From positions 310,001 to 374,000 of the forward strand of contig NZ_JALMDK010000003.1 in assembly GCF_023094165.1 (NCBI RefSeq): 64,000 nt of DNA, written 5' to 3'. Every line of letters starts with the position of its first letter. Positions within the stretch are counted from its first letter, which is position 1. The notes under the pieces were generated by a model, which was not told where the DNA came from, made no database searches, and was given only the letters and a program-made list of their open reading frames with translations. A program made the position numbers and the translations under genes. The stretch is from Crossiella sp. S99.2. GTDB taxonomy: Bacteria; Actinomycetota; Actinomycetes; Mycobacteriales; Pseudonocardiaceae. Of the stretch, positions 9,097 through 17,511 are shown piece by piece.

Positions 9097-9711
9097 ATGA
9101 CCGACCGCCCGGCGCCCGGCCAGGACGCGATCGAGGCCGCCCTGGCCCGGCTCTACCCGGACCGGGTGCCGCGCCGGGTCGGCTACCGGCCCGGCCGCGG
9201 CGAACCCGGTGGCGCACTCGCCGGCTGCGTGGCCTATCCGGCCGACGGGCACTGGCACTACATCGGCTACGGCCTCAGCGAACTGCACCAGGCCGGTCCC
9301 GAGGAGGACCCGGAGTTCTCCGGCTGGGGCTTCGAGCTGACCCTGCGGGTGCGCCGCGGCCCGGAAACCACCGCCCCTGGCTGGCCGTTCGAGATCGTGC
9401 AGCACCTGGCCCGGCACGTGAACACCCGCCTGGTCATCCTGGAACCCGGCCACCGCCTCGACCTGCGCCGCCCCGCCACCGGTCACCCCACCCTGCCGGA
9501 CGCCCCGCCCACCGGCCTGACCGGCTACGCCCTCACCGTGGACCCCGACCTGGGCGAACTGGCCACCCCCAACGGCAAGGTGCTGTTCCTGCAGGCCGTC
9601 GGCCTCACTCCGGCCGAACAAACCCGGATCCGCGAGCACGGCGCGGACACCGTGCTCGCCGGACTCGCCATCGGCAATCCGCTGCTGATCACCGACCCGG
9701 CCCGCGCCTGA
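9097..9711 (+). CDS. Suppressor-of-fused (SUFU) domain protein
   Basis: The 204-residue soluble protein carries the bacterial SUFU-like pattern: HYIGYGLSELH, then GWGFELTLRV, WPFEIVQHLARHV and, towards the end, PNGKVLFLQAVGLT. Bacterial SUFU-domain proteins are common, often act as immunity-type or partner-binding proteins, and have no agreed biochemical function. No toxin gene is adjacent here. The chosen ATG follows a CATGAT box by 6 nt, so the message may be leaderless. It lies 17 nt after the hydrolase gene in the same direction. Confidence 0.8.
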   Translation: MTDRPAPGQDAIEAALARLYPDRVPRRVGYRPGRGEPGGALAGCVAYPADGHWHYIGYGLSELHQAGPEEDPEFSGWGFELTLRVRRGPETTAPGWPFEIVQHLARHVNTRLVILEPGHRLDLRRPATGHPTLPDAPPTGLTGYALTVDPDLGELATPNGKVLFLQAVGLTPAEQTRIREHGADTVLAGLAIGNPLLITDPARA

Positions 9712-9786
9712 CCACCTGGGACCGTAGGGCGGCGCTGGTGTAGCCTTGGCCGCCTCAACACCGGATCGACCGAGGAGGTGGGACCC

Positions 9787-9840
9787 ATTACCGCTTGTGC
9801 AGCGGGGTGCTCTCGCCACCCGGTCCCGCGGTCCGCCTGA
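9787..9840 (+). CDS. Possible leader peptide ORF with AUU start
   Basis: A strong GGAGG (9774-9778) is followed, after 8 nt, by ATT and then sixteen codons, TACAAGCSRHPVPRSA, and TGA at 9838-9840. The ribosome-binding-site spacing is ideal for the ATT codon. A GTG at 9778 is in the same frame but overlaps the GGAGG. The methyltransferase gene starts 48 nt later. AUU starts are known mainly from infC, so this may be a regulatory leader or a relic of another gene's start. No homology is claimed. Confidence 0.3.
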   Translation: MTACAAGCSRHPVPRSA

Positions 9841-9887
9841 CCGCGTCGATCCCGAGCGCCCCTATCGGCATCCCGAAAGGCGCGTTC

Positions 9888-10667
9888 ATGACGACCCTCT
9901 CTGCTCGAACCACCCTCAGCACCATTGCCCGGCTGCGTGCCGCGGGTTGCGTCTACGCCGAGGACGAAGCCCGGCTCATCCACGACACCGCCACCGGCCC
10001 GGCCGAGGTCGAGGCCATGGTGCTGCGCCGGATCGCCGGTGAACCCCTGGAGCACGTGCTGGGCTGGGCGGAGTTCCACGGGCTGCGCATCGTGGTGGAC
10101 CGCGGTGTGTTCGTGCCGCGCCGGCGCACCGAGTTCCTGGTCAGCCGCGCCGTGGCCCTGGCCAAGACCGGGGCAGTGCTGGTGGACCTGTGCTGCGGTT
10201 CCGGCGCGGTCGCCGCGGCCATCGAGGCCGAACTCGGCGAGGTCGAGGCGCACGCCGCCGACATCGACCCGGCCGCGGTGCGCTGCGCCCGCCGCAACCT
10301 GCTCGGCGCGGTGTACGAGGGCGATCTGTACCAGCCACTGCCCGCCGACCTGCGCGGACGCATCGACGTGCTGGTCGCCAACGCGCCGTACGTGCCCACC
10401 GACGCGATCGGCCTGCTGCCTGCCGAGGCCCGGCTGCACGAACCGTGGGTGGCCCTGGACGGCGGACCGGACGGCCTGGACGTGCAACGCCGGGTCGCCG
10501 CCGACGCCCTGGAGTGGCTGGCTCCCGGCGGTCACCTGCTGATGGAGACCAGCAGCCGCCAGGCCCCGCACACCGCGGCCACCTTCGCCCGGCACGGCCT
10601 GGTCCCGGAGATCGCCGAGGACGAGGAGGCGGGCGCCACCGTGGTCATCGGCCAGCGCCCGGCCTAA
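9888..10667 (+). CDS. PrmC/HemK-related protein N5-glutamine methyltransferase
   Basis: The 259-residue protein has a PrmC-type layout. A short helical N-terminal domain ends in GEPLEHVLGWAEFHG, followed by VPRRRTEFLV, SAM motif I VDLCCGSGAV, an acidic motif ADIDPAA and the catalytic-loop motif NAPYVPT in place of the usual NPPY. The NAPY form is what I recall for the actinobacterial PrmC-related subgroup. True PrmC methylates glutamine of release factors; the substrate of this subgroup is not established. AAAGG lies 8 nt before ATG. The stop codon interlocks with that of the small convergent gene at 10664 (CTAA). Confidence 0.85.
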   Translation: MTTLSARTTLSTIARLRAAGCVYAEDEARLIHDTATGPAEVEAMVLRRIAGEPLEHVLGWAEFHGLRIVVDRGVFVPRRRTEFLVSRAVALAKTGAVLVDLCCGSGAVAAAIEAELGEVEAHAADIDPAAVRCARRNLLGAVYEGDLYQPLPADLRGRIDVLVANAPYVPTDAIGLLPAEARLHEPWVALDGGPDGLDVQRRVAADALEWLAPGGHLLMETSSRQAPHTAATFARHGLVPEIAEDEEAGATVVIGQRPA

Positions 10668-10840
10668 CTCTCCTGGTTGTCCGTGGGTTCGGCCGCCTTG
10701 CGGGGTGCGGGGCGGCCGAACCGCACGACACCGGACTCCAGGTCCAGGGGTCCGCGTTCGAACTTCTCGCCGTTGTCGTCCTCGTCCGAGGTCACCTTGC
10801 CGAGCTTGCGGCTGGGGAACAGTTCACCGAGCTGTGCCAT
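10664..10840 (-). CDS. Small conserved actinobacterial-type protein (DUF6191-like)
   Basis: ATG at 10840 opens a 58-codon frame beginning MAQLGELFPSRKL, with a charged middle (TSDEDDNGEKFERG) and GPLDLESGVVRFGRP near the end. The sequence recalls DUF6191, small soluble actinobacterial proteins with a 'DLDSG' motif, but I assign this with low certainty. Codon third positions are strongly G/C, as in a real gene. The stop overlaps that of the methyltransferase by 4 nt. It lies just downstream of the phoD gene on the same strand, 18 nt after phoD's stop. Confidence 0.6.
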   Translation of the reverse strand: MAQLGELFPSRKLGKVTSDEDDNGEKFERGPLDLESGVVRFGRPAPRKAAEPTDNQES

Positions 10841-10858
10841 GTCCCCACGGTAACCGCC

Positions 10859-12379
10859 TCAGAGCCGCTGCACGCCCGGCTTGCCGTCCAGCACCGCGAA
10901 CCGGCGCGCCACCGACAGCGTCACCTTCGCCGGATCCTTCTCCAGCACCGAGGAGACCTGCATGAACTCCGCGGTGAGCTGGGCAGGGGTCAGCGTGGCC
11001 CGCACGTAGCCGCGGGTGTGCCCGACGTAGTTGAGGTGCGGGTTCTTGGCCAGCCCGCCCGGCACGGTGGTGGAGCTGTGCGAGGTGATGGAGGTGGTGA
11101 CCAGTTCGGCGCCCACGATCGGCGAGGAGTGCTGGAAGTAGTTGAGCCGCAGGTTGTTCGCCCAGGCCCGGTGCACATCGCCGGTGAGCACCACCGGGTT
11201 GCGCACGCCGCGGTCGATCCAGCCCTGGGTGAGGCGTTCCCGGTTGCGCCGGTAGCCGTCCCAGGCGTCGGTGCTGACATCGCAGGTCCCGGCCGCGCCG
11301 TCGGTGTCGCGCTGGGCGAAGAACACCTGCTGTCCCAGGATGTCCCAGCGCGAGTCCTTGACCGCCAGCCGGTCGAGGAGCCATTTCTCCTGGGCCGCGC
11401 CGGTGAGCGTGCGGGCCTCCTTGGTGATCTCCGCGCAACTGCCCGCCGGGGCCTGCAACCAGCGGTGCTGCCGGGTGTCCATCATGTGGAAGCGGGCCAG
11501 CGAACCCCAGGCCACACCCCGGTACAGGTTGATCTTGCCGCTGGCCGGTTTCATCGCCTTGGGCAACGGCATGTTCTCCCAGAACGCCTGGAACGAGGCC
11601 TGCCTGCGGGCCGCGGCCGGTTCGGTGTGCCCACCTGCCCAGTTGTTGCGCAGCTCGTGATCGTCGAAGACGACCAGCCAGGGCGCGGCGGCGTGCGCGG
11701 CCCGCAGCATCGGGTCCAGGCGGTGCTGGGCGTAGCGGATCCGGTACTCGCCGAGGGTGTCGGTCTCGTCGAAATCGGTGTAGCCACGCACCTTCGTGGC
11801 CTGCCCGGACGGCTTCTCGTACATGTAGTCGCCGAGGAAGAGCACCAGGTCGGGGCGGTCGGCGGCCAGGTAGCGGTAGGCGTGGTACCAGCCCTCCTCG
11901 AAGTGCGCGCAGGAGGCGAAGGAGAAGGTCAGCTTGGCCGGTTCGGTGCCCGCGGCGGGCGCGGTGCGGGTGCGGCCGACGGGGGAGAGGGCGGTGCCTG
12001 CCTTGAAGCGGTAGAAGTACTCCCGGCCCGGCTGCAGGCCGCGTGGTTCGGCGTGCACGCTGTGGCCCTCGGCGGCGATCGCGGTTTCCTTGCCGGAGGC
12101 CACGATCGCGGTCATCGCGGCATCGGTGGCCAGCTGCCATTCGACCTCCACCGCGGCGGCGCCCATGCCACCGTCGGGGTCCAGGGGGTTCTGCGCGAGG
12201 CGGGTCCACAGCACCATGCCGTCCGGCCGCGGTTCGCCGGAGCCGACACCCAGGGTGAAGGGGTCGGCCAGCGGCGCGAGCCTGCGGGCGGGGGCGTCGG
12301 AGAGTCCGATTCCGGGAGCGGCCAGGGCTCCGGTGGCGGCCAGGCCGGTGACCAGGAACAGGCGACGGTTCAGCGACAT
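10859..12379 (-). CDS. phoD: Secreted alkaline phosphatase PhoD family
   Basis: The 506-residue protein opens with a twin-arginine signal (NRRLFLVTGLAATGALAAPG), as PhoD enzymes do. The N-terminal beta domain runs GVGSGEPRPDGMVLWTRL. Metal-binding motifs of the metallophosphoesterase core follow: FASCAHFEEG, LFLGDYMYE, FDDHELRNNW and, late, VVLTGDVHRAW. PhoD hydrolyses phosphomonoesters and diesters outside the cell using Ca and Fe. GGAGG lies 5 nt before the ATG at 12379. It follows a small secreted-protein gene by 13 nt and is probably cotranscribed with it. No obvious PHO box was found. Confidence 0.93.
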   Translation of the reverse strand: MSLNRRLFLVTGLAATGALAAPGIGLSDAPARRLAPLADPFTLGVGSGEPRPDGMVLWTRLAQNPLDPDGGMGAAAVEVEWQLATDAAMTAIVASGKETAIAAEGHSVHAEPRGLQPGREYFYRFKAGTALSPVGRTRTAPAAGTEPAKLTFSFASCAHFEEGWYHAYRYLAADRPDLVLFLGDYMYEKPSGQATKVRGYTDFDETDTLGEYRIRYAQHRLDPMLRAAHAAAPWLVVFDDHELRNNWAGGHTEPAAARRQASFQAFWENMPLPKAMKPASGKINLYRGVAWGSLARFHMMDTRQHRWLQAPAGSCAEITKEARTLTGAAQEKWLLDRLAVKDSRWDILGQQVFFAQRDTDGAAGTCDVSTDAWDGYRRNRERLTQGWIDRGVRNPVVLTGDVHRAWANNLRLNYFQHSSPIVGAELVTTSITSHSSTTVPGGLAKNPHLNYVGHTRGYVRATLTPAQLTAEFMQVSSVLEKDPAKVTLSVARRFAVLDGKPGVQRL

Positions 12380-12392
12380 CGGGATCCTCCGG

Positions 12393-12779
12393 TCAGGCTC
12401 GGTCGGTGATGGGGGCGCCGCAGGTGTTCTCCAGGACGTCCTTGCTGCCGTGTTCGCCGAGGCAGACCCGGTAGTGCACCCAGCTGCCCTCGCCCAGTTC
12501 GAGATTCGCGGTGACGCTGGTGCCCTTGCCGTTGGGGTTCCACACCAGGTGCGGGCCGGTGCCGTCGGGCAGCCAGTACAGGAGCACCGCGGAGTGCCCG
12601 TCGCCGACCTGGTCGGTGAGGGTGAAGACCTCGCCGAGGGACTTGAAACTCGCCTTGCCCGCACACGCCGCGTCCGCGGTGCAGCGGCTGGAATCGGCCA
12701 GCGCGGCCGGGGTCGCCGACAGCGTCGCCGCTAACGCGACGCCGCCGACGACCAAGGGACGTAACAGTGTTCTCCGCAT
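12393..12779 (-). CDS. Small secreted protein of unknown function
   Basis: The 128-residue precursor starts MRRTLLRPLVV and has a hydrophobic stretch ending ATPAALA, a good Sec signal-peptidase site. The mature part has four cysteines (SRCTADAACAG near its start, RVCLGEHG and ENTCGAP near its end), suggesting two disulfides, and a beta-rich middle. I do not recognise a family. It precedes phoD with a 13-nt gap on the same strand, so it may be coexported with the phosphatase. An AGGAAC/GTTCCT inverted repeat lies about 60 nt upstream of its start. Confidence 0.75.
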   Translation of the reverse strand: MRRTLLRPLVVGGVALAATLSATPAALADSSRCTADAACAGKASFKSLGEVFTLTDQVGDGHSAVLLYWLPDGTGPHLVWNPNGKGTSVTANLELGEGSWVHYRVCLGEHGSKDVLENTCGAPITDRA

Positions 12780-12837
12780 GGACACCTGCCGTGGTGGGGG
12801 ACGGCACGGCATGGTTACCCATTGGCAACCTTGCCGC

Positions 12838-12854
12838 AGGAACAGTCAGTTCCT
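12838..12854. promoter_or_regulatory. Perfect inverted repeat AGGAAC-N5-GTTCCT
   Basis: A 6-bp perfect dyad with a 5-nt spacer lies in the 121-bp region between the small secreted-protein gene and the stop of the hydrolase at 12901. It could be an operator for the secreted-protein/phoD unit or a weak terminator. No regulator is assigned. Confidence 0.3.
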
Positions 12855-12900
12855 AACATGAGGTGTCCGGGGCACGGTAGCGCCGTTCAGCGGTTGCGGA

Positions 12901-14277
12901 TCAGGGCAGCAACAGGCCCCAGTACAGGCCGAACGGCACCAGCACCGCGGTCCCGGCCAGCAGCAGCGGCAGCCGGAACCGCGCGGTCACCGTCGCCTTC
13001 TCCCGCCGCCAGGCCAGTGCGGTGCACACCCCGGCCACCACAGTCGCCACCCACAGCAGCTGCACGGCCAGCCAGGGCAGCGGACGACCCAGGATGATCG
13101 GACCACCCACGTGGAAAGCGTTGCTGGTGAACAGGAATCCCACATAGCCGAGCGCGCCGAGCACCGCGGCCGAGCCGAGTCCGGCCAGCCAGCGCGCCGG
13201 GCGGACCGAGCGGGTGCGCCGCAGCGCGCCGATCCCGTAACCCAGGAAGGCGATCAGCAGCAGCGCCAGCACGGCCAGCTGCAACCAGCCCGCCTCCCAC
13301 CAGCCGAGCGGCTCCCGCGGCAGGGCGCGCGCGTCCTGCTTGGCCGGAGCGTCCACAGTGGACACTGGCGGGCCGAAGGCGACCGTGTTCACCCACTCGC
13401 CCAACAGGTTCAGGTAGCCGGGCTGGTAGTCCGCGCGTTTGGTGAAGCCGCGGTCGTCGGTGCCCAGGATCCGGTGCTGACCGTCCGGGTAGGTCTTGAG
13501 CGTGTGGTGGCGGTGCCCGGTGCGGGCGAAGGTGTCCCGGTAGACCTCCAGGGATTCTCCCGGCGGGGTCAGCACGTCGTGGCCGCCCCAGACCGCGAGC
13601 ACCGGCACGGTCACCTTGGCCAGGGTGGGCACCGGGTCGTAGAACGGCTCCGGGAACACCCCGCCCTCGGTGACCTGGCGCATCGCGGTGTGCAGCATGC
13701 GCCCCATCGAGCCCTGGATGCCGTGCCAGCGGACCCGGTTGGCCACCGCCCAGGTCTCCTGCCGGGCCGGGGTCAATCCGTTGGCGCCCACGGTGATCAG
13801 GAACTTCACCGCGTCCGAGCGGGTCGCCGCGAGGGGCGCCACCCAGCCGCCCTCGGAGAAGCCGAGCAGGCCGATCCGGGCCGGATCCACATCCGGGCGG
13901 TTCTTCAACAGTTGCGTCATCCCTGCCAGGGCGTCATCGGCGAGCTGGGTGTAGTCGCGGTGCACCTTCGAGTAGCCCTCGGTGCGCTTGCGGTAGGTCA
14001 GCGCGACGATCCCGGCTCTGGCGAAGGCCTGTGCCTCGGGCAGCATGTTGTCCGCCTCGGTGGCCCCGGAACCGCTGATCAGCACCACCGCCGGGTGGCG
14101 GCCGGGGGTGACGGGGGAGGTGACGATGGCCGGGAAAGACAGGCCGTCCCTGGTGAAACTGGTCTGCTCCGCCTTGGCCGCTGGTTGGGCATGCACAGGC
14201 TGTGCGTATAAGGGTGGGCAGGACGCGAGGGTGGCGACGGTCGCCAGCAGCGTGGCGAGCTTGATCCGGAGCAGCAC
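12901..14277 (-). CDS. Secreted or membrane-anchored alpha/beta hydrolase with C-terminal transmembrane domain
   Basis: From GTG 14277 (AAGGAG about 8 nt upstream) the protein has 458 residues. A signal-like segment (residues 1-25, LLRIKLATLLATVATLA) leads into a hydrolase domain with oxyanion region VVLISGSGATE, nucleophile elbow GFSEGG, WGGHDVLTPP and terminal GQHRI supplying the histidine. The last 120 residues hold about four hydrophobic helices (WLQLAVLALLLIAFLGYGIGAL onward). The catalytic domain is therefore probably outside the membrane, tethered by its C-terminus. Related enzymes are BAAT/prolyl-oligopeptidase-like esterases. Two upstream in-frame starts exist, but only 14277 has a good ribosome-binding site and a clean signal sequence. 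Confidence 0.8.
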   Translation of the reverse strand: MLLRIKLATLLATVATLASCPPLYAQPVHAQPAAKAEQTSFTRDGLSFPAIVTSPVTPGRHPAVVLISGSGATEADNMLPEAQAFARAGIVALTYRKRTEGYSKVHRDYTQLADDALAGMTQLLKNRPDVDPARIGLLGFSEGGWVAPLAATRSDAVKFLITVGANGLTPARQETWAVANRVRWHGIQGSMGRMLHTAMRQVTEGGVFPEPFYDPVPTLAKVTVPVLAVWGGHDVLTPPGESLEVYRDTFARTGHRHHTLKTYPDGQHRILGTDDRGFTKRADYQPGYLNLLGEWVNTVAFGPPVSTVDAPAKQDARALPREPLGWWEAGWLQLAVLALLLIAFLGYGIGALRRTRSVRPARWLAGLGSAAVLGALGYVGFLFTSNAFHVGGPIILGRPLPWLAVQLLWVATVVAGVCTALAWRREKATVTARFRLPLLLAGTAVLVPFGLYWGLLLP

Positions 14278-14386
14278 GGAGTGCTCTCCTTTCCTTGCGG
14301 AGGTTGCGTACACGGGAAATGGCGCGTGCTTCCGTTGTTCCGGTGTCGCCGAGCGGCAACTCGGCGACACCGGCCTTACTTCTTTC

Positions 14387-14953
14387 TCAGCCGTCCCCCG
14401 GATCGGGGAAGGCGACCCACCTGACCAGCAGCCGGCGGGAGTTCGGGGCGTCCGGATCGTGCTCGGCCCGGTACCGGTTGAGCAGGTCGAGGTAGTCGGC
14501 GAAGAACCGGGTCAGCTCCGCCGGGGTCAGCGTGACCGCGCCCCGCGAGTAGGGCACCGCGTCGGCCCACTCGCCGAACTCCGCGCGACGCTCGGCAAAG
14601 CGCGCGTAGGTGGCCAGGTCCGCGGCCAGTCCGTCGTCGGCGAGCTTGGCCAGCACGGCCTGCACCTCCGGCGACTGACCCGCCGACCGCGGGAAGCGGA
14701 TGTCGTTCGAGACCGGCCGCCACCAGCGTTCCTTGCCGTGGCCCAGTTCGGTGTCCTCGCGGACGAAGTCGTGCCGGGCGAGCTGGCGCAGGTGGTAGCT
14801 GGTGGCCCCGGTGTTCTGCCCGAGCGCGGTGGCCAGGGTGGTCGCGGTGGCCGGTCCGTTGCGGTGCAGCTCCCGCAGGATGCGCTGCCGCAGCGGATGC
14901 GCGTAGGCCTTCAGCGCCGCTGGGTCGGTCAGCTCCCGGGGAGACTCGGTCAT
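14387..14953 (-). CDS. ArsR-like helix-turn-helix transcriptional regulator
   Basis: The 188-residue protein has a winged helix at residues 10-85 (LKAYAHPLRQRILREL, then ATTLATALGQNTGATSYHLRQLARHDFV), typical of ArsR/HTH_20 regulators. The longer C-terminal helical region is of unknown ligand. ATG 14953 is preferred because TATGGT stands exactly 7 nt upstream, giving a leaderless start; ATG 14965 in the same frame is the alternative. A GTGCA-N10-TGCAC dyad overlaps the promoter and suggests autoregulation. It is divergent from the deazaflavin reductase operon, which it may also control. Confidence 0.85.
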   Translation of the reverse strand: MTESPRELTDPAALKAYAHPLRQRILRELHRNGPATATTLATALGQNTGATSYHLRQLARHDFVREDTELGHGKERWWRPVSNDIRFPRSAGQSPEVQAVLAKLADDGLAADLATYARFAERRAEFGEWADAVPYSRGAVTLTPAELTRFFADYLDLLNRYRAEHDPDAPNSRRLLVRWVAFPDPGDG

Positions 14954-14969
14954 GCCAGTGACCATACCT

Positions 14970-14989
14970 GTGCAAAGGAATCTGTGCAC
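14970..14989. promoter_or_regulatory. Dyad GTGCA-N10-TGCAC, candidate operator
   Basis: The dyad lies 17 nt upstream of the ArsR-like start, just behind its putative -10 box, in the intergenic space shared with the divergent reductase operon. It is a likely site for the ArsR-like protein itself. Confidence 0.4.
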
Positions 14990-15085
14990 ACATTTCTCTG
15001 CAACTGGTTCCGCGAAGTTGTGGACAGGTTCCTGGCCTGTGGACAACCGCCGCCACCGTCTCGTTGATCGTGGTAAACCCTGGGT

Positions 15086-15496
15086 ATGAACGAGTTCAAC
15101 CGGAAGCTGATCGAGGAGTTCCGGGCCAACGCGGGCCAGGTCGGCGGCATGTTCGCCGGGGCCGACCTCGTCCTGCTCACCACCACCGGGGCCAGATCGG
15201 GGCTGCCCCGCACCAGCCCGACGCTGTACTTCCAGGAGGGCGACCAGCTCGGCGTGGTGGCCTCCAACGGCGGCGCGGACCAGCACCCGGCCTGGTACCA
15301 CAATCTCAAGGCCAACCCGGTCGGCACCGCCGAGATCGGCGCGGAGACCTTCGCCTTCACCGCGACCGAGATCGCCGAGGAGCCCGAGCGGGTCCGCTGG
15401 TACGCCAAGGCGGTGGCGCGCAACCAGTCCTTCGCCGAGTACGAGGCGGGCACCAGCCGCCGCATCCCGGTGCTGTTGCTGCGGCGGCACCCGTGA
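15086..15496 (+). CDS. Deazaflavin (F420)-dependent nitroreductase family protein
   Basis: The 136 residues match the Ddn/FDOR-A split-barrel family. The phosphate-binding pattern is LLTTTGARSGLPRTSPT, then GGADQHPAWYHNLKANP, and the end is YEAGTSRRIPVLLLRR. Relatives reduce quinones or nitro compounds with F420H2. Length is normal for the family. It is the first gene of a tightly coupled trio, its stop overlapping the MarR-like gene by GTGA. TAAACC about 6 nt upstream of ATG may be a weak leaderless -10 box. Confidence 0.9.
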   Translation: MNEFNRKLIEEFRANAGQVGGMFAGADLVLLTTTGARSGLPRTSPTLYFQEGDQLGVVASNGGADQHPAWYHNLKANPVGTAEIGAETFAFTATEIAEEPERVRWYAKAVARNQSFAEYEAGTSRRIPVLLLRRHP

Positions 15497-15990
15497 GCGC
15501 GGCGGAGTTCGCCGAGGCCGAGCGGCCGCGCGATGAGGAGGCGGTGGCGCGGTTCGTGGAGCGCTTCGCCCTGCTCATGACCGAGGGCGGCATGCCCAGG
15601 ATGGCGGCCAGGGTCTTCGCCCTGATCATGGCCTCCGAACAGGGCGCGCACACCGCGGCGGAGATCGCCCAGCGGCTGGAGATCAGCCCGGCCGCGGTGT
15701 CCGGGGCGGTGCGCTTCCTGACCGAGACCCGCCTGGTCATCCGGGACCGGGAGCCGGGGCAGCGCCGCGATGTCTTCCGGGTCGGCGAGGAGTTCTGGTA
15801 CGACACCCTCTCCCGCAAGAACCGGGCCCTGGACGATCTGCTGGCCGCGGCCACCGAGGGCACCGCCGCGCTCGGCCCGGACACCCCCGCGGGCAGGCGG
15901 ATGGCGGTCACCGGCGAGTTCCTGGCCTACCTGCGTGAGCAACTGCCCAACCTGATCACCCGCTGGCAGGCGGAACGAGCCGCCCCGTGA
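15493..15990 (+). CDS. MarR/GbsR-like transcriptional regulator
   Basis: The 165-residue protein has a winged helix centred on residues 30-95 (MPRMAARVFALIMASE, AAEIAQRLEISPAAVSGAVRFLTETRLV), typical of the GbsR/MarR subgroup. Helices after it should form the dimer interface. The GTG start lies inside the stop of the reductase gene (GTGA), and its own stop overlaps the acetyltransferase start the same way, so all three proteins are translationally coupled. It probably regulates this operon, but no operator was identified. Confidence 0.85.
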   Translation: MSAAEFAEAERPRDEEAVARFVERFALLMTEGGMPRMAARVFALIMASEQGAHTAAEIAQRLEISPAAVSGAVRFLTETRLVIRDREPGQRRDVFRVGEEFWYDTLSRKNRALDDLLAAATEGTAALGPDTPAGRRMAVTGEFLAYLREQLPNLITRWQAERAAP

Positions 15991-16601
15991 CCGAGATCCA
16001 CATCCGCCCCGCCGAACCCGGCGACCTCCCGGCCCTGACCGGCCTGCTGGTCCGCGCCTTCGCCCAGGACGAGTTCATCACCTGGGTCTACCTCGACCCG
16101 CCCAGCCGCCCGCGGGTGCACGGCGGCCTGACCGCCGAGGCGTTGCGCCGCCAGTACCTGCCCGGCGGCGGCGTGCAGGTCGCACTCGACGAACAGGACC
16201 GATTACTCGGCGGCGGCGTGTGGGCCCCACCCGGCCCGGCCCACGGCGGCCGATGGCACAAACTCCTGCTGATCCCGGCCATCCTGACCGCCATGGGCCC
16301 CGGCAACTTCCGCGAGTTCCTCCGCCGCGGCAAGGCGGTCGATCACGCCCTGGCCGCCGCCCGCCCAGCCGAGCCGCACTGGTACCTGTCCCTGCTGGCC
16401 GCCGACCCGGACCGGCAGCGCTCCGGCGTGGGCGGCGCGCTGCTGCGCGCCCGCCTCACCGGCCTGCGCGCGCCCGCCTACCTGGAATGCGTGCGGGACA
16501 ACGTCGGCTACTACGAGCGGTTCGGCTTCACCGTCACCGAGAAACTCGACCTGCCGCCGGCGGCGCCACCGCTGTTCGGCATGTGGCGGGAACCGAGCTG
16601 A
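15987..16601 (+). CDS. GNAT family N-acetyltransferase
   Basis: The 204 residues have the GNAT core: IRPAEPGDLPALTGLL at the start, LSLLAADPDRQRSGVGGALL, the acetyl-CoA pyrophosphate-binding loop (Q/RxxGxG/A form), and YLECVRDNVGYYERFGFTVTE. Acetyl-CoA-dependent acylation of an amine is expected; the substrate is unknown. The GTG start overlaps the MarR-like stop (GTGA). It is the last gene of the trio. The convergent XRE regulator ends 42 nt downstream, with no clear terminator. Confidence 0.87.
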   Translation: MTEIHIRPAEPGDLPALTGLLVRAFAQDEFITWVYLDPPSRPRVHGGLTAEALRRQYLPGGGVQVALDEQDRLLGGGVWAPPGPAHGGRWHKLLLIPAILTAMGPGNFREFLRRGKAVDHALAAARPAEPHWYLSLLAADPDRQRSGVGGALLRARLTGLRAPAYLECVRDNVGYYERFGFTVTEKLDLPPAAPPLFGMWREPS

Positions 16602-16643
16602 GTAAGACCCGCCGGCGCGCGCTCGTCCATCGGTGCGGCTCCT

Positions 16644-17492
16644 TCACGCCTGTTCGTACTGCCTGGCCAGGCCGGCGATGAACTCCACCGACCTGGCGGG
16701 GCTCAACGCGACCTCGATCAGCTTGTCCACCTCGTGCTGGAAGAAGGCCAGCTCCTCCGGTTTGTCCAGGAACAACCCGGAGATCTTGTGATCGAGGAAG
16801 GCCACTGGCCCCTGCTCGGCGAAGTCGAGCAGGGTGAACGGCCCGTCCAGGCCCGCGTGCCCACCCAGGTCGAAGGGCAGCACCTGCAGGGTCACCGAGG
16901 GTCGCTCGGCGGTGTCCACCAGCTGGCGGAGCTGGCGGGCCATCACCCGCGGATTGCCCAGCACCCGCCGCAACGCCATCTCGTCCATGATCGCGTGGTA
17001 CTCCGGCGGCACGTCCCGGCTGAGCACCGCCTGCCGCCCCATCCGCACTGCCACCCGCCCTTCGACCTCGGTCTCCGGCAGGCCGCCCGCCTTCATCAGC
17101 GCCCGGGTGTAGTCGGCGGTCTGCAACAGCCCCGGCACCAGCAGCGGCTGGCAACTGTCGATCCGGATCGCCTCGTTCTCCAGCCGGATGAGCGTCTTGA
17201 CCTCCTCCGACAGCGGCCCGCTCAGCTCCCACCAGGCGTCCTCGCCATCGCGTTCGGCCAGCGTCAGCAACCGCTGCCGCTCCACCCCGACCACCCGGTA
17301 GATGGCCAGCATGGAGGCCGCGTCCGCCGGGGTCACGCCCTGTTTGCCGGTCTCCATCCGGGAGATCTTGGAGGCCTGCCAGCCCAGTTCCGCGGCCACC
17401 TGGACGCAGGTCAGCCCACGCTGTTTGCGCAGGGCGCGGAGTTCACCGCCGACACTGCGCCCAGGCAGGATGGCGTGCTTCGGGCTGGACAT
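16644..17492 (-). CDS. XRE-family regulator with DUF5753 (Scr1-type)
   Basis: The protein has 282 residues. An N-terminal XRE helix-turn-helix (residues 14-70, LRALRKQRGLTCVQVAAELG then KISRMETGKQGV) is followed by the DUF5753 domain, recognisable from QPLLVPGLLQTADYTRAL, DEMALRRVLG and GPFTLLDF. Such regulators are very numerous in filamentous actinobacteria and normally sit beside a DUF397 gene. None is present on either side here. The start is set by ATG 17492. A perfect CGCAAATTTGCG palindrome lies 20 nt upstream, a likely autoregulatory site. Confidence 0.92.
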   Translation of the reverse strand: MSSPKHAILPGRSVGGELRALRKQRGLTCVQVAAELGWQASKISRMETGKQGVTPADAASMLAIYRVVGVERQRLLTLAERDGEDAWWELSGPLSEEVKTLIRLENEAIRIDSCQPLLVPGLLQTADYTRALMKAGGLPETEVEGRVAVRMGRQAVLSRDVPPEYHAIMDEMALRRVLGNPRVMARQLRQLVDTAERPSVTLQVLPFDLGGHAGLDGPFTLLDFAEQGPVAFLDHKISGLFLDKPEELAFFQHEVDKLIEVALSPARSVEFIAGLARQYEQA

Positions 17493-17511
17493 GACCCCAC
17501 GTATACCTGTA

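Noticed and set aside
12600..12780. Longer start of the PhoD gene reaching 12664
   Set aside because: The upstream part overlaps the small secreted-protein gene in another frame; the twin-arginine signal begins at ATG 12379 with a good ribosome-binding site.
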